DNA of 33,118 bases from Vibrio tasmaniensis 1F-187 (lineage in GTDB: Bacteria; Pseudomonadota; Gammaproteobacteria; Enterobacterales; Vibrionaceae): positions 1 through 33,118 of the forward strand of contig NZ_AJZM02000372.1 in NCBI RefSeq assembly GCF_000272405.2, written 5' to 3'. Shown here one piece after another: positions 28,159 through 33,118 of the stretch; the stretch's first letter is position 1, and each line of letters starts with the position of its first letter. Both the position numbers and the translations under genes were made by a program. Under the pieces are notes generated by a model. It made no database searches. It had not been told where the DNA came from and saw only the letters and a list, made by a program, of their open reading frames with translations.

Positions 28159-28201
28159 ACGCCTATCTTTTTGAAGTTCTGATTTCAATAAAGATAGGCG
28201 T
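28159..28201 (+). terminator. Large hairpin after cysZ without a clear T run
   Basis: ACGCCTATCTTT (28159-28170) pairs with AAAGATAGGCGT (28190-28201), continued by TTGAA (28171-28175) with TTCAA (28184-28188) past a bulge. Only 'GAATCC' follows, so it may be a stabiliser or boundary hairpin rather than a classical terminator. Confidence 0.6.
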
Positions 28202-28361
28202 GAATCCTGCGACATCTCTATATGATATAACTTTTTAATCCTTTTACCTTTTTTTCAACTTGTTTAATCTAAATTCAAGCTAAACAAACATCGAAAGACA
28301 CTAGACGGTAAATTGGTAGATATACTACGTTTAGTTCTGTCATTAAATGAAGGAATATCGC

Positions 28362-29330
28362 ATGAGCAAGATCTACGAAGACAACACCCTAACGATTGGT
28401 AACACACCTCTAGTCCGCCTAAACAAAGTAAGCAAAGGTAACGTCCTAGCTAAGATCGAAGCTCGTAACCCAAGCTTCAGCGTTAAGTGTCGTATCGGTT
28501 CAAACATGATCTGGGAAGCAGAAAAAGCAGGTACGCTTAAGCCAGGTATCGAGCTTGTTGAGCCTACCAGTGGTAATACAGGTGTTGCTCTTGCATTTGT
28601 TGCTGCAGCGCGCGGTTACAAGCTAACACTAACAATGCCTGAATCAATGAGCCTAGAACGTCGTAAGCTGCTTAAAGCTCTTGGCGCAAACCTAGTGCTA
28701 ACTGAAGCACCAAAAGGTATGAACGGCGCGATTGCTAAAGCTGAAGAGATTGTTGCTTCAGACCCAGACAAATACCTACTACTGCAACAATTCAACAACC
28801 CAGCGAACCCACAAATTCACGAGCAGACAACTGGCCCTGAAATTTGGGAAGCAACAGATGGTGAGATCGACGTGTTTGTAGCCGGTGTAGGTACAGGTGG
28901 CACTATCACTGGAACAAGTCGTTACATTAAAGGTGAAAAAGGCAAAGCCATCACTTCTGTAGCCGTTGAACCAGCAGAATCTCCAGTGATTGCGCAGGCA
29001 CTTGCAGGTGAAGAAATCAAACCAGCACCACACAAAATCCAAGGTATTGGCGCAGGTTTCATTCCTGGCAACCTAGATTTAGACATTATTGACCGTGTAG
29101 AGTCAGTAACTTCTGAAGAAGCAATTGAGATGGCTCAACGCCTAATGAAAGAAGAAGGTATCCTAGCGGGCATCTCATCTGGTGCAGCAGTAGTAGCAGC
29201 AAACAGAATTTCGGAACTACCTGAATTTGCAGGAAAAACTATCGTTACTGTACTACCAAGCTCGGGTGAGCGTTACCTTAGTACGGCCCTATTTGCTGGT
29301 ATCTTTACGGAAAAAGAGAACCAACAATAA
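28362..29330 (+). CDS. cysK: Cysteine synthase A (O-acetylserine sulfhydrylase)
   Basis: Makes cysteine from O-acetylserine and sulfide using PLP, in the cytosol. From ATG 28362 it is 322 aa (E. coli 323). Lys42 in 'SFSVKCR' binds PLP, 'TSGNTG' at about 69-74 binds the substrate carboxylate, and 'GTGGT' near 177 holds the phosphate. The sequence is near identical to E. coli CysK over most of its length. GAAGGAA at 28349-28355 supports the 28362 start rather than an ATG 15 nt upstream. A TATACT at 28321-28326 is a possible -10, with a weak -35 as expected for CysB-activated promoters. Confidence 0.97.
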   Translation: MSKIYEDNTLTIGNTPLVRLNKVSKGNVLAKIEARNPSFSVKCRIGSNMIWEAEKAGTLKPGIELVEPTSGNTGVALAFVAAARGYKLTLTMPESMSLERRKLLKALGANLVLTEAPKGMNGAIAKAEEIVASDPDKYLLLQQFNNPANPQIHEQTTGPEIWEATDGEIDVFVAGVGTGGTITGTSRYIKGEKGKAITSVAVEPAESPVIAQALAGEEIKPAPHKIQGIGAGFIPGNLDLDIIDRVESVTSEEAIEMAQRLMKEEGILAGISSGAAVVAANRISELPEFAGKTIVTVLPSSGERYLSTALFAGIFTEKENQQ

Positions 29331-29356
29331 TATGTGGTCAAATCAATTTTTCGTCC

Positions 29357-29384
29357 AAAAAAGCCCCATTTAGGGGCTTTTTTG
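29357..29384 (+). terminator. Rho-independent terminator of cysK
   Basis: AAAAAAGCCCC (29357-29367) and GGGGCTTTTTT (29373-29383) form the hairpin with loop ATTTA and a T run. Confidence 0.92.
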
Positions 29385-29633
29385 TTGATCCCTGCCTCAC
29401 CTTTGGTAATATCGGGTCTGTTTTATTTTTCGCTTCAAAATAAAAGAAGCAATAAACAAATTCTGAAAGTCATGAGTACTCAACAAAAGACGACCATGGC
29501 TGGATAAAAATTTATAACCAATCTAAGTTCTAACACGAACATGGCGTACTAGCCTCTAGCGCATTTGAGCTAAAGCAGTTAAGCTAAATCTGGTTACAAA
29601 CTTACAAAAAATAAATTAATTGGGGTATATAAA

Positions 29634-29891
29634 ATGTACGAGAAGCAAGTAGAAATCACAGCAGAAAACGGTCTTCACACTCGTCCAGCTGCACAGTTTG
29701 TTAAAGAAGCAAAATCTTTCGACGCTGACATCACAGTGACTTCTAACGGCAAAAGCGCTAGCGCGAAAAGCCTGTTCAAACTACAAACTTTAGGCCTAGT
29801 AAAAGGTACTAACGTTACTATTTCAGCTGAAGGCCCTCAAGCTCAGCAAGCTGTAGACCACCTAGTTGCTCTTATGGATCAACTACACTAA
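29634..29891 (+). CDS. ptsH: HPr phosphocarrier protein
   Basis: Relays phosphate from enzyme I to sugar-specific EIIA proteins. It is 85 aa, as in E. coli. The phosphorylated residue is His15 in 'NGLHTRPAA', and Ser46 is at the conserved position 'KSLFKL'. GGGGT at about 29619-29623 is the ribosome site. It is the first gene of ptsH-ptsI-crr; a hairpin follows it before ptsI, which would make HPr more abundant than enzyme I. Confidence 0.97.
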   Translation: MYEKQVEITAENGLHTRPAAQFVKEAKSFDADITVTSNGKSASAKSLFKLQTLGLVKGTNVTISAEGPQAQQAVDHLVALMDQLH

Positions 29892-29907
29892 TACGGTCTC
29901 CTTCTTT

Positions 29908-29938
29908 CAAAGCCATTTTGCACAGCAAAGTGGCTTTG
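29908..29938 (+). terminator. 13-bp hairpin between ptsH and ptsI, probable partial terminator
   Basis: CAAAGCCA (29908-29915) pairs with TGGCTTTG (29931-29938) and the inner TTTTG (29916-29920) with CAAAG (29926-29930), loop CACAG. The T run is only two bases, so it may be a leaky terminator or a processing and stability element. Confidence 0.65.
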
Positions 29939-30027
29939 TTCGAAATAGATAGCAATAAGCGCGACATTAGTCGACGACTTAAAGTCACACATTCTCCCGT
30001 TTACAGTTGAACAACTAAGGTAAGGCT

Positions 30028-31752
30028 ATGATTTCAGGCATCCTAGCATCTCCTGGTATTGCTTTCGGTAAAGCACTACTACTTCAAGAAGATGAAATTG
30101 TCCTAAACACTCAATCTATCTCAGACGATCAAGTTGAAGCAGAAGTTCAGCGTTTTTTTGACGCTCGTAACAAATCTTCTCAACAACTTGAAGTTGTAAA
30201 GCAAAAAGCACTTGAAACTTTTGGCGAAGAAAAAGAAGCAATCTTTGAAGGCCACATCATGCTGCTTGAAGATGAAGAGCTAGAAGAAGAGATTTTAGCA
30301 CTCATCAAGAAAGACAAAATGCACGCAGACGACGCGATCTACACAGTGATCGAAGAGCAAGCTGTTGCACTAGAGTCGCTTGATGATGAGTACCTAAAAG
30401 AACGTGCGACTGATATCCGTGATATCGGTACTCGCTTCGTTAAAAATGCACTAGGCATTAACATTGTGTCTCTAGCAGATATCAATGAAGAAGTTATCCT
30501 AGTTGCTTACGATTTAACGCCATCTGAAACGGCACAAATCAACCTAGACTACGTTCTTGGTTTTGCTTGTGACATCGGCGGTCGTACATCTCATACTTCA
30601 ATCATGGCACGTTCACTTGAGCTTCCAGCTATCGTTGGTACTAACGATATCACTAAGCAAGTTAAAAACGGCGACATGCTTGTGCTAGACGCGATGAACA
30701 ACAAGATCATCATCAACCCTTCTGACGCTGAATTAGCAGAAGCTAAGAAAATCAAATCTGATTTCGAAGCAGAAGCAGTTGAACTAGCAAAACTAAAAGA
30801 TTTACATGCTGAAACTCTAGACGGTCACCGTGTAGAAGTTTGTGGCAACATCGGTACAGTAAAAGACTGTGACGGTATTCTGCGTAACGGTGGTGAAGGC
30901 GTTGGTCTGTACCGTACTGAATTCTTATTCATGGACCGTACTGCACTTCCTACTGAAGAAGAGCAATACGTTGCTTACAAAGAAGTAGCGGAAGCAATGG
31001 AAGGCGAGTCAGTGATTATCCGTACTATGGATATCGGTGGCGATAAAGACCTACCATACATGGACCTTCCACAAGAGATGAACCCTTTCCTAGGCTGGCG
31101 TGCAGTACGTATCAGCTTGGATCGTCGTGAAATTCTACGTGACCAACTACGTGGTATCCTACGTGCATCTGCACACGGTAAACTACGCATCATGTTCCCA
31201 ATGATCATTTCTGTTGAAGAGATCCGTGAACTGAAAAAAGCAATCGAAGAGTACAAAGTTGAACTTCGCGCTGAAGGCCTAGCTTTCGATGAAGAAATCG
31301 AAATCGGCGTAATGGTTGAGACTCCAGCAGCAGCTGCAATCGCACACCACCTAGCGAAAGAAGTATCTTTCTTCTCTATCGGTACTAACGACCTAACGCA
31401 ATATACACTTGCGGTAGACCGTGGTAACGAAATGATTTCTCACCTATACAACCCACTATCTCCAGCGGTTCTTCTTGTTATCAAGCAAGTAATCGATGCT
31501 TCTCACAAAGAAGGTAAATGGACAGGTATGTGTGGCGAACTAGCAGGTGATGAGCGTGCAACTCTACTTCTTCTTGGTATGGGTCTAGATGAGTTCTCTA
31601 TGAGCGGTATCTCTATCCCTAAAGTTAAGAAAGTAATCCGTAACTCTAACTTCGCTGAAGTTAAAGCTATGGCTGACGAAGCACTATCTCTACCTACAGC
31701 TGCAGAAATTGAAGCTTGTGTAGAAAAGTTCATCGCTGAGAAAACTCAGTAA
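30028..31752 (+). CDS. ptsI: PTS enzyme I (phosphoenolpyruvate-protein phosphotransferase)
   Basis: Takes phosphate from PEP and passes it to HPr. It is 574 aa against 575 in E. coli. His189 in '[12 protein letters not shown]' is phosphorylated. The C-terminal TIM barrel has '[10 protein letters not shown]', the PEP site near '[12 protein letters not shown]' and Cys502 in 'GMCGEL'. The ATG at 30028 follows a 136-nt gap after ptsH and has AAGGTAAGG upstream. It is co-transcribed with ptsH and crr. Confidence 0.97.
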   Translation: MISGILASPGIAFGKALLLQEDEIVLNTQSISDDQVEAEVQRFFDARNKSSQQLEVVKQKALETFGEEKEAIFEGHIMLLEDEELEEEILALIKKDKMHADDAIYTVIEEQAVALESLDDEYLKERATDIRDIGTRFVKNALGINIVSLADINEEVILVAYDLTPSETAQINLDYVLGFACDIGGRTSHTSIMARSLELPAIVGTNDITKQVKNGDMLVLDAMNNKIIINPSDAELAEAKKIKSDFEAEAVELAKLKDLHAETLDGHRVEVCGNIGTVKDCDGILRNGGEGVGLYRTEFLFMDRTALPTEEEQYVAYKEVAEAMEGESVIIRTMDIGGDKDLPYMDLPQEMNPFLGWRAVRISLDRREILRDQLRGILRASAHGKLRIMFPMIISVEEIRELKKAIEEYKVELRAEGLAFDEEIEIGVMVETPAAAAIAHHLAKEVSFFSIGTNDLTQYTLAVDRGNEMISHLYNPLSPAVLLVIKQVIDASHKEGKWTGMCGELAGDERATLLLLGMGLDEFSMSGISIPKVKKVIRNSNFAEVKAMADEALSLPTAAEIEACVEKFIAEKTQ

Positions 31753-31772
31753 TCACCAAGAGCTTAATGAAG

Positions 31773-31798
31773 TTAGACGGCTAAAAATAGTCGTCTAA
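31773..31798 (+). repeat. Small hairpin between ptsI and crr
   Basis: TTAGACG (31773-31779) pairs with CGTCTAA (31792-31798), followed by an AT-rich stretch. It is a weak structure and may modulate the amount of crr mRNA. Confidence 0.45.
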
Positions 31799-31858
31799 TT
31801 TGTTAGATTGGTATAGTATATTCTACAGAATAAAACTAAACGTTAGGAGCATGACACA

Positions 31859-32368
31859 ATGGGTCTGTTTGACAAACTGAAAAAGCTTGTATCTGATGAC
31901 AGCGCTGATGCTGGTGCAATCGAAATCATCGCACCTCTTTCTGGTGAAATCGTAAACATCGAAGACGTGCCAGATGTAGTTTTCGCTGAAAAAATCGTTG
32001 GTGATGGCATTGCTATCAAACCAGCTGGCGATAAAATGGTAGCTCCAGTTAACGGTACTATCGGTAAAATCTTCGAAACAAACCACGCATTCTCTATCGA
32101 GTCTGACGACGGTATTGAGCTTTTCGTTCACTTCGGTATCGATACTGTTGAACTTAAAGGCGAAGGCTTCACTCGTGTAGCTGAAGAAGGTCAATCTGTT
32201 AAAGCTGGTGACACAATCATCACTTTCGACCTTGCGCTTCTAGAAGAGAAAGCAAAATCTACGCTTACTCCAGTTGTTATCTCTAACATGGACGAAATCA
32301 AGGAGCTGAACAAGCTTTCTGGTTCTGTAACTGTTGGCGAAACTCCAGTTCTTAAAGTAACTAAGTAA
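31859..32368 (+). CDS. crr: EIIA-Glc, glucose-specific PTS component and carbon regulator
   Basis: Passes phosphate from HPr to EIICB-Glc and, when unphosphorylated, inhibits sugar permeases; phosphorylated it activates adenylate cyclase. The 169 aa equal E. coli Crr. Active-site histidines are His76 ('TNHAFSI') and His91 ('FVHFGID'), which are His75 and His90 when Met1 is not counted. AGGAG lies 9 nt before the ATG at 31859. It is the third gene of the pts operon and ends at a strong terminator. Confidence 0.97.
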   Translation: MGLFDKLKKLVSDDSADAGAIEIIAPLSGEIVNIEDVPDVVFAEKIVGDGIAIKPAGDKMVAPVNGTIGKIFETNHAFSIESDDGIELFVHFGIDTVELKGEGFTRVAEEGQSVKAGDTIITFDLALLEEKAKSTLTPVVISNMDEIKELNKLSGSVTVGETPVLKVTK

Positions 32369-32393
32369 TCCCGATTACTTATCTGCTTTAATT

Positions 32394-32421
32394 AAAACGC
32401 TACCTAAGGGTGGCGTTTTTT
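32394..32421 (+). terminator. Rho-independent terminator of crr
   Basis: ACGCTACC (32397-32404) pairs with GGTGGCGT (32409-32416), loop TAAG, one G-U pair, with A residues before and T residues after. Confidence 0.88.
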
Positions 32422-32627
32422 GTGCCTGCTATATTTGTCGAGTTCCTTAACCGACGGTTCTGACTGCCGCTCTTCACCTCATTGTAGACAGCCCCTCAAT
32501 AAGCCACAGCAATACCAATCCTTAATTGCCAACTAACCGCCCTACTTTGTTATTAAACCAAGTTAAACGCCATCCTAGGCGCTGAACCTGCATGTTAGAT
32601 CATGCGGTATGACTTCAGGTAGACAAC

Positions 32628-32671
32628 AGATCTCTGATATCTCGCTCAGCTCGATTTCGAGATGACGAATG
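32628..32671 (+). repeat. Stem-loop repeat, copy A
   Basis: 44 nt, 34 identical to copy B. Arms ATCTC (32630-32634) and GAGAT (32659-32663), tail GATGACGA. See copy B. Confidence 0.7.
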
Positions 32672-32795
32672 TTGACCACATTACTTATTCCTGGTTATTC
32701 ACCTATGTGAAAGGCAGTTAGCGCTATCTAGTTTATTATCTTTCGACCACAACAAGAGCCTAATGTCTAATCCGAATCAAGCCTCGACCAAAAGC

Positions 32796-32839
32796 AGATT
32801 CCTGATACCTCGCTCTGCTCGGTTCTGGAATGACGAAAG
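32796..32839 (+). repeat. Stem-loop repeat, copy B
   Basis: Arms ATTCC (32798-32802) and GGAAT (32827-32831). Against copy A both arms changed at the same two pairs, so the stem is kept. The core CTGATA..CTCGCTC and the ATGACGAA tail are shared. Confidence 0.7.
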
Positions 32840-32888
32840 GCTGCTTCAATGCAATAGATGATGGAAGTATCATTTCCCGGTCCCGTTA

Positions 32889-32921
32889 TTCCCTACAGCG
32901 AGGGACGAGCGTGATAGGGAA
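32889..32921. repeat. Third, inverted and more distant hairpin of the same kind
   Basis: TTCCCTA (32889-32895) pairs with TAGGGAA (32915-32921). Read on the minus strand it ends GGGAATAACGGGA, resembling the GGAATGACGA tail of copies A and B. Confidence 0.45.
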
Positions 32922-32984
32922 CCGCGCTTTTGCTACTTTCAGCATTACGGCACTTTTCCAAATTCACCTTCGCTAAATAACAGG

Positions 32985-33060
32985 CAATAAAAAACCCAGC
33001 CGAAGCTGGGTTTGTTTAGCGCTCATCTCTCACCACGAGCTAATTTGTGGAAGCCTGACA
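32985..33060 (-). ncRNA. Candidate leftward small RNA
   Basis: A near-consensus minus-strand promoter (TTGACC, 15 nt, TATAAT at 33093-33067) would start RNA near 33060, and a strong terminator follows about 50 nt on: AAACCCAGC and GCTGGGTTT around a TTCG loop, then a T run. It would give a transcript of about 75 nt without an ORF. The name and function are unknown. Alternatively the terminator belongs to a gene right of the window. Confidence 0.35.
32989..33013 (-). terminator. Leftward Rho-independent terminator at the right end
   Basis: ACCCAGC (32994-33000) and GCTGGGT (33005-33011) with loop CGAA on plus, TTCG on minus. The minus strand continues with six T residues, so it acts leftward. 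Confidence 0.85.
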
Positions 33061-33096
33061 TTGACGATTATAAACAATAATGCACATGGTCAATGT
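33058..33096. promoter_or_regulatory. 8-bp inverted repeats flanking the -10 of the candidate sRNA promoter
   Basis: ACATTGAC (33058-33065) and GTCAATGT (33089-33096) are perfect inverses, 23 nt apart, with TATAAT (minus, 33072-33067) between them. The right copy overlaps the -35 element, the left copy the expected start site. It has the geometry of a two-site operator. Confidence 0.4.
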
Positions 33097-33118
33097 GGCC
33101 TTTCAACCGATTAACCTA

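Larger units (their letters stand above)
32369..33118. other. Gene-free tail after crr
   Basis: About 750 bp with no convincing ORF. It holds the crr terminator, two diverged stem-loop repeats (32628-32671 and 32796-32839), a third related hairpin (32889-32921) and a candidate leftward small RNA unit at the right end. Confidence 0.55.

Noticed and set aside
28347..28361. ATG start for cysK five codons upstream
   Set aside because: It would place the ribosome site GAAGGAA inside the coding region, and the family begins at MSKI.
33014..33118. End of a leftward protein gene entering from the right
   Set aside because: All minus-strand frames contain stops close to the edge and none shows coding character.

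Overview
The window is ordinary chromosomal backbone DNA of a Vibrio, most likely a marine species near the Splendidus clade. The evidence is the divergent htpG / toxR-toxS pair, Vibrio-type protein sequences throughout, moderate-to-low GC, and a gene order I recall from the V. cholerae VC0964-VC0991 region: asnB, rfaH, peptide permease, hemH, adk, htpG, toxRS, an Rdx protein, the ybbO/cnoX/qmcA/ybbJ cluster, cueR, a porin, ligA, zipA, cysZ, cysK, ptsH, ptsI, crr. I see no tRNA, rRNA, CRISPR array, prophage, integron cassette or insertion sequence.

Layout. 1-6.1 kb: a KefB-type cation:proton antiporter, asparagine synthetase B, the antiterminator RfaH (facing left), and a proton-coupled peptide permease. 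6.1-10.3 kb (leftward): ferrochelatase, adenylate kinase and HtpG, with a heat-shock-type promoter in front of htpG. 10.6-12.5 kb: toxRS and a small SelW-like redox protein. 12.5-13.0 kb: a YfcE-type phosphodiesterase. 13.1-15.4 kb (leftward): four overlapping genes, two tandem DUF1538 membrane proteins, a PII-like protein and a two-CBS protein; this is the most interesting under-described system here. 15.7-20.3 kb: the epimerase-like YfcH, an SDR (YbbO), a 21-codon hydrophobic small ORF with an elaborate terminator, CnoX, QmcA and YbbJ. 20.3-23.4 kb: CueR, an uncharted 57-aa secreted peptide with a structured leader, an unknown lipoprotein and a porin. 23.9-28.1 kb: ligA and zipA (leftward), cysZ (rightward). 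28.4-32.4 kb: cysK and the general PTS operon ptsH-ptsI-crr. 32.4-33.1 kb: a gene-free tail with diverged stem-loop repeats and a possible leftward small RNA gene.

How the genes relate. cysZ and cysK take up sulfate and fix sulfide into cysteine. ptsH, ptsI and crr pass phosphate from PEP to sugars, and EIIA-Glc reports carbon status. zipA and ligA serve division and replication. ToxRS controls outer-membrane porins in vibrios. The four-gene DUF1538 operon looks like a two-subunit ion transporter with its own cytosolic sensors. Several non-coding elements (leader hairpins, attenuator-like structures, repeats) are reported as hypotheses.
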